A DNA stretch of 64,000 bases from Calothrix sp. PCC 7103. Lineage in GTDB: Bacteria; Cyanobacteriota; Cyanobacteriia; Cyanobacteriales; Nostocaceae. The stretch lies in contig NZ_KB217478.1 of NCBI RefSeq assembly GCF_000331305.1, positions 8,683,433-8,747,432 of the forward strand. Reading direction: 5' to 3'. The translations under genes and the position numbers were made by a program. The notes below the pieces were generated by a model, which was not told the DNA's origin, searched no databases, and saw nothing but the letters and a program-made list of their open reading frames with translations. Below, one piece after another: positions 47,401-54,997 of the stretch (its first letter is position 1; each line of letters begins with the position of its first letter).

Positions 47401-48311
47401 CATACGAACGGATATTTGGTAATTTATTTGGACAAACTGCTGCTGGTACACAATTTAGCCAACCCTTTGCGATTGGTCAAAGTGCAGCAGCTTTGGGTAT
47501 TAACTCTGGTGACAGCTACAGCGTTGGCTTAGAATACACCGATAATCCTGATTTTAAAGCTAGCGCACGCTTTGAACATCGCAGTTCCTCCACTGGTTCT
47601 AATACTGTAATTTCCGCAGGTGTTTTAGGTAAAATTTCACCATCACTAACAGCATTAGCACGTTATCAACAAGCAAGTGCTTCTAACCAAGGAATTATTG
47701 GGTTAGGAGACACCGCTTCTTTACGAGTTGGTTTAGCTTATCGTGACCCCAACAACGATAAATTTAACGCTTTGCTACGTTATGAATACCGTAAAAATCC
47801 TGCGACTCTCCCCGATAGTGTCCTGCGAGGAAGTGGTACTGGTGCAGAAGACCATACTTTTGCTTTAGAAGCTATTTACGCTCCGAATTGGCAATGGGAA
47901 TTATATGGTAAATATGCTTTCCGCAATAGTACCTCTTTCCTTGCTCAAGATTTGATTGGAAGCAGTAGCACTAATCTTGGACAAGCACGTTTAACTTATC
48001 GTTTGGGTTACAGTGTTGATTTAGTAGGAGAAGCTCGAATAATAGGTCAAAAAGACTACACCGAAATTGGCTATGTAATTGAAGCTGGTTATTATCTGGC
48101 GCCTAATTTGAGGCTTGCTGGTGGTTATGCCTTTGGTCAAGTTGATGACCGTGATTTTTCTGGCACTCGTTCTGGTGGGGGACTTTATTTGGGTGTCGGT
48201 CTCAAACTTGATGAATTGTTTGATGGTTTTGGTAGGCAAAAACCAATACCAGCGATGCGTAAAGAGCAAGTAGATATGAAAACGGGGGTGGAACTAAATG
48301 GAGCGATTTAA
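44496..48311 (+). CDS. Large predicted outer-membrane beta-barrel protein with Ig-like periplasmic domains
   Basis: The 1271-residue protein has a hydrophobic N-terminal signal (KFIAAMAGALSIVLYSSVVK|AEN), a low-complexity PDS/HPDSK stretch (about 105-130), and Ig-like/invasin-like domains (about 185-375: NPIKILSPLTNSVMDIPATT; RIPADGRSTATIRGELVDAS). From about 380 to the end it shows alternating aromatic/polar strands typical of a barrel (GYSVDLVGEARIIGQKDYTE; YYLAPNLRLAGGYAFGQVDD). A motif LNRGPDYEIDYDRGTILFRE occurs near 590-610. A similar G-x-DYxIDYxxGxIxF pattern is known in large secretion barrels such as SprA. TonB box and plug are not evident. It overlaps both neighbours (4 and 14 bases), so translation is coupled. 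Confidence 0.78.
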   Translation: MRHRMHSNIFDITCDINISKSNFNLKFIAAMAGALSIVLYSSVVKAENSSVTQEVENLSSATPEPSSNFAQTNHVETNQIFFTQEEPQEKVSNLEEVSQEEFSTRPDSTSPSSTHPDSKHPDSKHPDNLSLVGIKAFEPVSDAKLPRSLQKLVESRQVETPFTTSQSEKQPQGTSKNNPIKILSPLTNSVMDIPATTVVLEIPFGQEVELFVNGELVDRSLIGRTETGTNTATQSWFGVSLKEGENTITARIVGSTVDAASVKVQVRGAAEKLKVDTVESRIPADGRSTATIRGELVDASGNLSNRDTVVTLLSNVGEFVGEDYKPEQPGFQVLAKSGQFSTTLKSTLDAQTVRIRATSGELEAFTQLQFETALRPSIVSGVIDLRLGARGTDFYSRFRDFLPVDRNNSTQFNVRSAVFATGAIGEWLFTGAVDNTRNLNEDCNCDTRLFKTYQFSEQNYPVYGDSSTVDVLAPSIDSFFVRLERSPKIPGANPDYFMWGDYNTEEFARASQQFTAITRQLHGFKTNYNLGNLQITGFYANNVQGFQRDTIPPDGTSGFYFLSRRLLQPGSETIFIELEELNRPGTVLERKRLNRGPDYEIDYDRGTILFREPILRTDVGKAGEVLTRRIVATYQYEGENTDNNNIYAGRLQYNFSRILNQESWFGATYIQENQGVRQFELYGTDAMISFGNDGKLMAEFARSTNESDTLGLVSGNAWRVEAQGKLTNAIQARAYYRFADTGFANNATVSFVPGQTRYGAQVTGQITPSTSLRAQYDHEDNFGIAPQPLDTFEELLAPRITATPGTKVDNDLTTISAGIQQRFGKSTFDFDWLHRNREDRLTATTTNSDQLRSRLTVPIFDKLTFLAQNELTISNQTDTIFPDRTLFGLNYEVIPGINLSLSQQFYTRGQFDGNSITAFGVNGEHSLGRDTKLTGRYTIYGGANEVTSQGAVGINQGFTIAQGLRLNLAYERIFGNLFGQTAAGTQFSQPFAIGQSAAALGINSGDSYSVGLEYTDNPDFKASARFEHRSSSTGSNTVISAGVLGKISPSLTALARYQQASASNQGIIGLGDTASLRVGLAYRDPNNDKFNALLRYEYRKNPATLPDSVLRGSGTGAEDHTFALEAIYAPNWQWELYGKYAFRNSTSFLAQDLIGSSSTNLGQARLTYRLGYSVDLVGEARIIGQKDYTEIGYVIEAGYYLAPNLRLAGGYAFGQVDDRDFSGTRSGGGLYLGVGLKLDELFDGFGRQKPIPAMRKEQVDMKTGVELNGAI
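44838..44876 (+). repeat. 15-bp in-frame tandem repeat in the barrel gene
   Basis: The unit catccagattcaaaa is repeated with starts of 'ccaga' at 44841, 44856 and 44871, preceded by degenerate copies. It encodes THPDSKHPDSKHPDN. Copy number is likely to vary between strains, changing the length of a flexible periplasmic linker. Confidence 0.7.
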
Positions 48312-50718
48312 AACCAAATTTAACCTGTGCGGACAAAAGCTAAAGAGGATAAATCTATTTAGCAACTCTCTAAAATCTGGACAAAGGAAAAATAATAGTA
48401 TAATCAATTACTTTTTCCTTGCATCTGCCTTAAGCTTTCTGTCTTTTTCGTCATCAGCCCTTGCAGAAGGTAGTAGAACTTTATACCCCAGTAATGCTAC
48501 TGTTTTTCGAGCTAATTTAGAGTGGCGAAATAATACGTATGGTCCGCTCGCACCTGTAAACAATTCTTTATTGCGTCGTACCTTACTACAAGTCTACGCC
48601 AAGCAGGGCGAATATATCCTCTTGGGTTCGAGTGCGGTGGGAATCAGTCAGGGTGACATCCTAGTTTATGGTAGCAAAATAGGTAGAATTGGCAATGAAA
48701 CTTTGTCTGACCTAAAATTTAGATGTTCTACTCAAAGAAACCAAACAGGAAATTTAAATCAGGGTCGTATCACCAGTCGTAATATTGAATTAGCTGGGCC
48801 AGATACAATTACCGACGCAGCAAATGCTACACCAGGTTTAGCAGTTCAATATAACGCAACCCCAGGTTATGTTCCTTGTTACTACGAAGCTCCATCTGAT
48901 GGAATTTATTATGTAGTTTTTTATGGCCCGACAGGGGATAATAGTAATATAGACGGCTCTCCAACAGCAGAACTAGATTTAAATAGTTCCAACAACTTTA
49001 ATGACTTACAGCGAACTAGTGTTGCAGCTTGGGATGTGACGGTACGTAGCAGTCTGACCTCTACAATTGATATTAATGGACGACTGTTTGCAGACTACTT
49101 AGCTATGTATACAGGTGGTAATGCTAGGCCTGTTAATTTTTTAACTTATGTTGTTACTCGAGATGGCTATCGCTATCAAACAAATTTAAACGGACTAGAC
49201 CCGAACGGATTTGTTATTTATGGTAATGATGTTGGCTACTATGACAGCGATGGGCAAACACCGCTCTATCGAAATGTTTTGGGAAATAACGCTCAACTGA
49301 CTATCCTCGAGGGTGGAACTAATCTTGCTTTACCCAATCATGTTATTTTTATTAGTAATCCTCAAAGTAGTACTGGTGCCTCGGATGCGATTATCGCGCG
49401 AAATATACCATTATTACCTACACTACCAAGGATTGAAAATGCTAGCTTTCAAGGAACAGCGGGAGCTAATAATTCTAATTTAAACACAGGTGGAACTTTT
49501 CGCTTTACTACCAATGTTCCTGGTAGCTATGAAATTATTATTAGTAGAGATGGTAATAATTTTGACCCAGCAAATCCTCAAAACCGAGTTTTGAGAGCCA
49601 TAATTACAAGTAGCGGGCAGCAAACTGTTCCTTGGAATGGTAAAGATAATAACGGTGACTTTTTTCCTGTCGGTAGAAATTATCAAGTCAGATTATCAGT
49701 TCGTAATGGCGAGTACCACTTTCCACTGATTGATGCGGAAAATAGTACCAATGGCGGCCCAAGCTTTACTCTGCTCAATGCTACCAATCCTTTGGGAAAC
49801 ACTACAGGATTTTATGACGATCGAGGATACCGAACATTGTCTGGTGTTAATGTTGGGACACCAGGTCAAGTACTATGTGGAGGTTCTCCTCCATCTATAC
49901 CTAATAGCAACCTGATTACAGGGTTCAACACGACTAGCACTCAAAGAGCGTTCGGTACAAATAGTGGCGGTAATACTAACGCTTCTTGTTCTGGTTCTTT
50001 TGGTGATGCTAAAGGATTGGATATTTGGACTTATGTTCCTAGTGAAGCAGCTTTAACTAACCTTAATATTATTGCATCGAATAACCCCAATGTACTTTTA
50101 GTCAAACGAATTACAGGCATTAATAACCAAACTCAAAATCCAGGTGGCGATAATTTAGCAGCTTACAAAGACGAGAATACTAATCCCTACGATGACAATA
50201 CAATCACTATTATCAACCCCAATCCACCAACCGAACCCGCAGACACCGACAAATGGCCTGACCCCAATACTTTCCTAATTGGAGGGACGAGGGGTGGTAA
50301 GGTTAACCCTGGTGATGAAATTGAGTATACAATTTACTTTCTATCAGCAGGTGATTCCACAGCCAGTAAGGTTTTGATATGCGATCGCATTCCTGAAAAT
50401 GTCTCCTTTATTCCCACAGCATTTAATGGTAGCGGTAGCCCAACTCAAGTAACAGGTGGTATACCAGGAGCTGATCTCGGTATTGCTTGGCTTTACAATG
50501 GCAATCTTCAATCTTTAACTAATGTTAGAGATGGTGATGCTGCACAGTACTTTCCACCCGGTACTGACCCAAAATCTTTTTACCCTAATGTTAACTGTGG
50601 TGGCGCCAATACTAATGGCGCAGTTGTGGTGAACTTAAGTGATTTACCCAATGCTACTGCACCAGCTACACCACCTGGCTCCTACGGGTTTGTACGCTTT
50701 AGAGGAAGGGTGAAATAA
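48298..50718 (+). CDS. Secreted DUF11 surface protein with FlgD-Ig-like domain (last gene of block)
   Basis: The 806-residue protein has a delayed signal peptide (FFLASALSFLSFSSSALA|EG). Its N-terminal half is beta-rich (SRTLYPSNATVFRANLEWRN; QGDILVYGSKIG). A FlgD/fibronectin-like Ig domain follows (GSYEIIISRDGNNFDPANPQ; QTVPWNGKDNNGDFFPVGRN). The C-terminal DUF11 domain is GDEIEYTIYFLSAGDSTASK with VLICDRIPENVSFIP. The start overlaps the end of the barrel gene by 14 bases. It also contains the only canonical HIP1 octamer GCGATCGC in the window (50381-50388). It is probably a passenger or structural subunit exported or anchored by the barrel; that is inference from gene order. The tRNA-Cys gene lies 211 bases downstream. 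Confidence 0.76.
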   Translation: MERFKTKFNLCGQKLKRINLFSNSLKSGQRKNNSIINYFFLASALSFLSFSSSALAEGSRTLYPSNATVFRANLEWRNNTYGPLAPVNNSLLRRTLLQVYAKQGEYILLGSSAVGISQGDILVYGSKIGRIGNETLSDLKFRCSTQRNQTGNLNQGRITSRNIELAGPDTITDAANATPGLAVQYNATPGYVPCYYEAPSDGIYYVVFYGPTGDNSNIDGSPTAELDLNSSNNFNDLQRTSVAAWDVTVRSSLTSTIDINGRLFADYLAMYTGGNARPVNFLTYVVTRDGYRYQTNLNGLDPNGFVIYGNDVGYYDSDGQTPLYRNVLGNNAQLTILEGGTNLALPNHVIFISNPQSSTGASDAIIARNIPLLPTLPRIENASFQGTAGANNSNLNTGGTFRFTTNVPGSYEIIISRDGNNFDPANPQNRVLRAIITSSGQQTVPWNGKDNNGDFFPVGRNYQVRLSVRNGEYHFPLIDAENSTNGGPSFTLLNATNPLGNTTGFYDDRGYRTLSGVNVGTPGQVLCGGSPPSIPNSNLITGFNTTSTQRAFGTNSGGNTNASCSGSFGDAKGLDIWTYVPSEAALTNLNIIASNNPNVLLVKRITGINNQTQNPGGDNLAAYKDENTNPYDDNTITIINPNPPTEPADTDKWPDPNTFLIGGTRGGKVNPGDEIEYTIYFLSAGDSTASKVLICDRIPENVSFIPTAFNGSGSPTQVTGGIPGADLGIAWLYNGNLQSLTNVRDGDAAQYFPPGTDPKSFYPNVNCGGANTNGAVVVNLSDLPNATAPATPPGSYGFVRFRGRVK

Positions 50719-50929
50719 TAGATTTGGGGGGCGAGACATCGCAGGTCTAGCAAATGGTGCAATTAACATTGCTGTAGTAAGTAAGTCCTATTGGTTCCGT
50801 CCTAGAACTCTAAAACAGCTTTCATATTCTAGTCTAAGTTGATTACAACCCCATTGCTAGTAAAGATCAATTTTATAAAAACTTGTTGAAATAATAAACT
50901 AAAACTGATATGATATGATTTGTGAATAC

Positions 50930-51001
<72 letters not shown>

Positions 51002-51107
51002 CTTCTAATTTATCACACTTTCCGGCTCCAGAAGCGGCTTCTAGCTTCAAGAGCCGATATTACTATTTGTATCAAATTAGCTCAAAACAGGTCGAATCAA
51101 CCCAGGA

Positions 51108-51129
51108 ATTTAGTCACAAATTTAGTCAC
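51108..51129 (+). promoter_or_regulatory. Pair of direct repeats, candidate integrase arm-binding sites
   Basis: ATTTAGTCAC occurs at 51108-51117 and again at 51120-51129, and a degenerate GTTTTAGCTAC follows. Short direct repeats between a tRNA attachment site and an integrase gene are typical arm-type sites, but no binding evidence exists. No gene is visible between 51002 and 51255. Confidence 0.35.
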
Positions 51130-51255
51130 AGTTTTAGCTACGATTTAGAGGTCAGGACGAACTCCCTATATAGCTCCTGTATCGTTGAATGGGGTGACAT
51201 CTTTCAAGGGGCATTCTCCCTCAGCCAACTTTGCCTTAATTTGGGGTAAGTAATT

Positions 51256-52392
51256 ATGGATATTAGTAGTCGCCTCGCCCAAGCCAATGGTAGGTTAAGA
51301 GCTTCAAATACTGGCATTAGTATCGAGCAACGTGGAGGTACTTTATGGCTGAGGGGAACGCTTCCGCCAAAGCCAAACTCAGGTAAGACTAAACCTTACC
51401 AGCAAAAGCTTTCCTTAAGAACAAAAGAAAATCCTCAAGGAGTTAAAGCTACAATTGCTGGATTGCAGTATGCCGAGCAACAAGCCCGTGCGATTCGAGT
51501 ACAACTTGATAAAGGTCAGTTCAATTGGACTGACTGGCAATTGAATCAAGCGTCAGAAGTTGAAACTGTGTCTGATTGGGTCGAAAAATACGAAACAGAA
51601 TATTGGAGAAGAAGACAGCGCAATCAGCAAACCGAAACAACATGGAAAAAAGATTATCAAGCTGTTTTCCCCAAGTTTGTTAAATTCGCCAAAGACGCAG
51701 AGATTTCTACCGACTTAATCATCAAGTTCATATACCAAACCAAACCTGATACGCGAAATCGTAAAAGGGTATGTGATGTTTTAGGTAGACTTGCCAAATT
51801 TGCCAAGCTTGAAAATTTGGACGCGATTAAAGAACTGGCTGGAAATTATTCACCAGGAACGGTCTCACCAAGAAATTTACCTACAGATAAAGAGATAGCT
51901 CAATGGCGAGACAAGATTACCAATCCTGGCTGGCAGTGGGTATATGGAATGTGTGCGGCATATGGCTTACGTCCCCATGAAATATTTCATGTTGACATGC
52001 TAGACTTTCCCATCGCTAGAGTTAGTGATGAAACCAAAACAGGAGAGCGATTTATTTACCCGCTTTATCCTGAATGGGCAGAAAATTGGAATCTTCGAGA
52101 AATTATCTTACCGAACTTGGAATCAATCGAAGATTCCTCCAATGCCAAACTTGGAACCAAAATATCCGGGTTTTTCTACGACTTTAAAATTCCATTTCCC
52201 CCATACAACCTACGTCATTCCTACGCACGCCGATGCTTTGAATTCGGCTTTACCCCTGACTTTGGAGCAAAATTAATGGGACACTCAGTCACAACTCATT
52301 GCAAAACTTACCGAGCCTGGATTGATGAAGCAACATATTGGAAAGTATATGAAAAGTTAGTTAATCGCATGGGTAGACCACCTGCACCTTAA
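51256..52392 (+). CDS. Tyrosine recombinase (integrase) next to tRNA-Cys
   Basis: The 378-residue protein has an N-terminal DNA-binding part (GGTLWLRGTLPPKPNSGKTK; TIAGLQYAEQQARAIRVQLD), a SAM-like core-binding region (about 95-215) and a catalytic domain. Catalytic residues visible are R239 (GLRPHE), K261 (ETKTGER), R320 (YNLRHSYARR, with Tyr at 317 where His is common), H343 (LMGHS) and nucleophile Y352 (KTYRAW). It should integrate and excise the element at the tRNA-Cys 3' end. It has no GGCGCC, unlike nearly all large genes here, which suggests recent arrival. Its TAA overlaps, on the other strand, the stop of an excisionase-gene relic. Confidence 0.9.
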   Translation: MDISSRLAQANGRLRASNTGISIEQRGGTLWLRGTLPPKPNSGKTKPYQQKLSLRTKENPQGVKATIAGLQYAEQQARAIRVQLDKGQFNWTDWQLNQASEVETVSDWVEKYETEYWRRRQRNQQTETTWKKDYQAVFPKFVKFAKDAEISTDLIIKFIYQTKPDTRNRKRVCDVLGRLAKFAKLENLDAIKELAGNYSPGTVSPRNLPTDKEIAQWRDKITNPGWQWVYGMCAAYGLRPHEIFHVDMLDFPIARVSDETKTGERFIYPLYPEWAENWNLREIILPNLESIEDSSNAKLGTKISGFFYDFKIPFPPYNLRHSYARRCFEFGFTPDFGAKLMGHSVTTHCKTYRAWIDEATYWKVYEKLVNRMGRPPAP

Positions 52393-52496
52393 CAAAAAGC
52401 AGATGGGGTTGCAAATGTATCAATCACAGCAGTGATGTTAATTTTAACGATACGATTTGCAACCCCACTAAGTCTTGCATCAATCTAATGAATGCA
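52389..52496 (-). pseudogene. Relic of an excisionase-like gene (3' end)
   Basis: On the minus strand this reads (C)IH*IDARLSGVANRIVKIN ITAVIDTFATPSAFC and stops. It is the C-terminal third of the intact gene at 53114-53356 (IHWIDARRGGTANRIVKINI). A TAG (52485-52487) replaces the Trp codon, and the 5' part is gone. Its stop overlaps the integrase stop exactly as in the second copy. Confidence 0.75.
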
Positions 52497-52660
52497 TTAA
52501 ACCTGAAATAAAAGTAGCAAGTCTTTTTGTACTAGTATGTGATGTCCTATTTTCTGACCTATAACCTCGGCGCCGACACCAAGATTTTTTGTAATGCGCT
52601 CAATTTTTCTTATTGCTTGATACTAACTGCCCTTAGCTAAATTGATTCTTTGTCTTTTAA

Positions 52661-52762
52661 TATCATGTCCGGTTGATTACCCATAATTACCACGTCACGT
52701 AGAGACCGAATTAATACGGTCTCTACAATGATTTTATTATGGTTACGCTCCCGGACATGATA
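52661..52762. mobile_element. Small palindromic element with 12-bp perfect terminal inverted repeats (MITE-like)
   Basis: TATCATGTCCGG (52661-52672) and CCGGACATGATA (52751-52762) are exact inverted copies bounding 102 bases. The interior is also partly palindromic: GTAGAGACCG (52699-52708) pairs with CGGTCTCTAC (52717-52726). There is no coding capacity. Such elements are moved by transposases in trans or spread as REP-like sequences. The surrounding 52497-53053 DNA has no gene I can name. Confidence 0.55.
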
Positions 52763-53053
52763 TAAGTGGGACTTGCGCTGATAACTGTTTGGAGAATATC
52801 AATACCTTCGCCAAAAATATGATTGGCAAAAAGACTTTTGCCGTCAACGTTTCCAGTCAAACAAAATATCGAATCTGTCTGCTATACGTTGACCTCAGAG
52901 TCCTTATACACTAAGGTTTTGAATCTAAAAACCCGGTGTGGAATAACGGAACGGAGTTTTTAGCTAGTCTGGAAATTATAACGCTTATTGCTCTTATACG
53001 AAAAAGCCTTAATTTTAGAAGCGTTGATGCTACGTTATGACTCCGAAATAGCC

Positions 53054-53117
53054 GCGAAGGTATTGGAATATACAAAGCGGTTAGTTAGTTCGAGTTGGTA
53101 GACCACCAACGCCTTAA
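53054..53117 (+). pseudogene. Relic of a second integrase gene (last ~21 codons)
   Basis: The stretch reads through GTATTGGAATATACAAAG, GGTTAGTTAG and GGTAGACCACCAACGCCTTA to a TAA. It aligns with the final 63 bases of the intact integrase gene (GCAACATATTGGAAAGTATA ... GGTAGACCACCTGCACCTTA). The TAA overlaps the stop of the convergent excisionase-like gene, the same geometry as at 52389-52392. The upstream part of this second integrase has been lost. Confidence 0.65.
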
Positions 53118-53356
53118 CGAAAAGCAGCTGGAATTGCAAATGTATCAAGCACAGCAGTGATATTAATTTTAACGATACGATTTGCAGTGCCACCACGTCT
53201 TGCATCAATCCAATGAATGCCCTCTTGCCACTCCCCAGAATTGATTCGACGAACAATAGAACTGCGGCTAAAGCCTTTACCCAATCGGTTTGATGCTTGT
53301 TCAATCGTTAGAAGTTCTGCATCAGACGGCAGCTTTGAGATTGTTCGCTTATTCAA
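53114..53356 (-). CDS. Excisionase-like small DNA-binding protein
   Basis: The 80-residue basic protein (LPSDAELLTIEQASNRLGKG, FSRSSIVRRINSGEWQEGIH, WIDARRGGTANRIVKINI) resembles small winged-helix/MerR-like excisionases and directionality factors: a LTIEQAS-type helix-turn-helix followed by a W-I-D-A-R wing. The start is a TTG at 53356 with a strong AAGGAGGT seven bases upstream. It lies convergent to an integrase 3' end, as recombination directionality factors often do. No GGCGCC is present. A transcriptional regulator of the integrase is the alternative reading. Confidence 0.7.
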   Translation of the reverse strand: MNKRTISKLPSDAELLTIEQASNRLGKGFSRSSIVRRINSGEWQEGIHWIDARRGGTANRIVKINITAVLDTFAIPAAFR

Positions 53357-53954
53357 ATTACTAACCTCCTTGAATAATTATAGATTCAAATTTTACTTAA
53401 GCTCAATGGTTTTACTGACATAACCAATAACTTCCATAAGTGGAACTATTGTTATTCGAGACGATGCAAAGTTTGGGTATGTCTAAATTTTCTAGCGACC
53501 AAGACACTTACAAATTTCCGCGAGCATGATTGAAGAATAAACCTAACCTACCTCTATAAGCCCCCACTCTATAAAAATAGGCAAAGTATCTCCAATCCTA
53601 GTAAATTTACTAAAATCAACAATCGGTGAATTAAATTGGAGTTAGATTCTGCACTATGAACTATTTATACATATTTATCCATATTTTGACAAATTACCTG
53701 CCCTAAAAAATAATTTATAGTTTTAAGCAGTAATATTTATGACTACATACCCGAAGATGCCTAAAAGCTTATATGGCAAAGATTTTAGCGTTTATTTACA
53801 ATTTATCTATGACCCTCCGTTACGGATAAGTTTCGACTATAGTCATAGGAAATTTATGCCACTAGTCTATATTCATTTTTTCGCTACATGTTAGAAAATA
53901 AACATACGACTTTTAAATGAAGTCGCACAAACGACTAATATTAACTTTCTGGCT
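53357..53954. promoter_or_regulatory. Divergent spacer between excisionase-like gene and conjugation cluster
   Basis: About 600 AT-rich bases with no readable gene. The reverse-strand ribosome site AAGGAGGT (53364-53371) belongs to the excisionase-like gene. Promoters for it and for the rightward conjugation cluster should be here. No GGCGCC is present. Confidence 0.4.
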
Positions 53955-54959
53955 ATGGCTATCACTGACCCCCAAGACTTGTGGTACATCTCAGATGTCG
54001 TTAACCAAGTGTTGGATTGCAAATACAAATTAGCAGATATTAAAGGTGTACAAGCAGCTTTAAAAGAGGTCAGTGTTGCACGCGGTCGGGAAATACAGAT
54101 GAATCTAGTTTTTGAGGAGGACAAACTTAGAGGATTTAATTTTGCGTTCAAACTAGACCCAAACAATGCGACTGAAGCTATTTACTTTAAACCAGAACAG
54201 CTAGATATAGAGGTGTTTAGGGGTAATATTATCCCCTACAAACCATTAGCTAGTGCGATTAATGCAGCGAAACCAGAATCAGAGGGGCATCTAACTACTT
54301 ATTCTCAGCTACGCGGTGAAATTATTATTCCTCCACCATCACAAGTAGATAATCTTCACGCTATCGAAAAGGAGGCGATAGATGTACTGTCGGGGACTTG
54401 TGATAAATTTAATAAGATAAATCCGGGTTTAATTCGGGTTGCACAACAATTAACATCGCGTAACGAGATAGATGGATTACTATTAACAGGTGTAACTCTT
54501 AAAGCGGGAGTTACACTTGCTTCAAGTTTACAGTCAGAGAGTAATCCAGATATATATACTGCTGGATTAGCAATAATCAAACGCTTTCAACAGGTATTAC
54601 CTCAAGAATTTGCAGGTCTTAAAGAAGGGGAAATTCCAAAAGTTTTTGAATGGAAAGACTCAAAGTCAGGTAAGCAATATTGCTTTAAGTTTGAAGAGTG
54701 CCTTGTTTCCGATTCGAGCAAAACCGTAAAGCCAATGAAACTGCAAGGAATCGAAACAATACCTGGTTCAAATTTAATACGACCCGTATTTGCCGCAACT
54801 TTGATTGATAGTAAATACAATCAATGGAGTATTGAACAATGTGATTTCACTCCAAGCCAGATTCGCGATTTAAGCGTCGCGGTAAAACCCACACCCCCAA
54901 ATCTCTCTCCGGTAATTACCACTACCGGAGAAGGTTTTTCTTCAGAAATTGAATATTGA
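53955..54959 (+). CDS. Hypothetical protein heading the type IV secretion cluster
   Basis: I do not recognise this 334-residue soluble protein. It begins MAITDPQDLWYISDVVNQVL, has a basic/aromatic N-terminal domain, a central helical part (SGTCDKFNKINPGLIRVAQQ) and a C-terminal beta part (WKDSKSGKQYCFKFEECLVS; PVFAATLIDSKYNQWSIEQC). There is no signal or membrane span. Its stop overlaps a possible start of the pilin-like gene, which argues for membership of the same operon. It could be a regulator or DNA-processing accessory; nothing in it resembles a relaxase. It lacks GGCGCC, like the integrase. Confidence 0.65.
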   Translation: MAITDPQDLWYISDVVNQVLDCKYKLADIKGVQAALKEVSVARGREIQMNLVFEEDKLRGFNFAFKLDPNNATEAIYFKPEQLDIEVFRGNIIPYKPLASAINAAKPESEGHLTTYSQLRGEIIIPPPSQVDNLHAIEKEAIDVLSGTCDKFNKINPGLIRVAQQLTSRNEIDGLLLTGVTLKAGVTLASSLQSESNPDIYTAGLAIIKRFQQVLPQEFAGLKEGEIPKVFEWKDSKSGKQYCFKFEECLVSDSSKTVKPMKLQGIETIPGSNLIRPVFAATLIDSKYNQWSIEQCDFTPSQIRDLSVAVKPTPPNLSPVITTTGEGFSSEIEY

Positions 54960-54997
54960 ATACAAGACAAATAGATGTCTCTAACTATCAAATCTTT

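Noticed and set aside
44496-48311. TonB-dependent receptor for the 1271-residue barrel
   Set aside because: No TonB box and no recognisable plug domain; the N-terminal part is Ig-like instead.
50381-50388. HIP1 octamer GCGATCGC as evidence for a normal HIP1-rich genome
   Set aside because: It is the only copy seen in 64 kb, far below the usual density.
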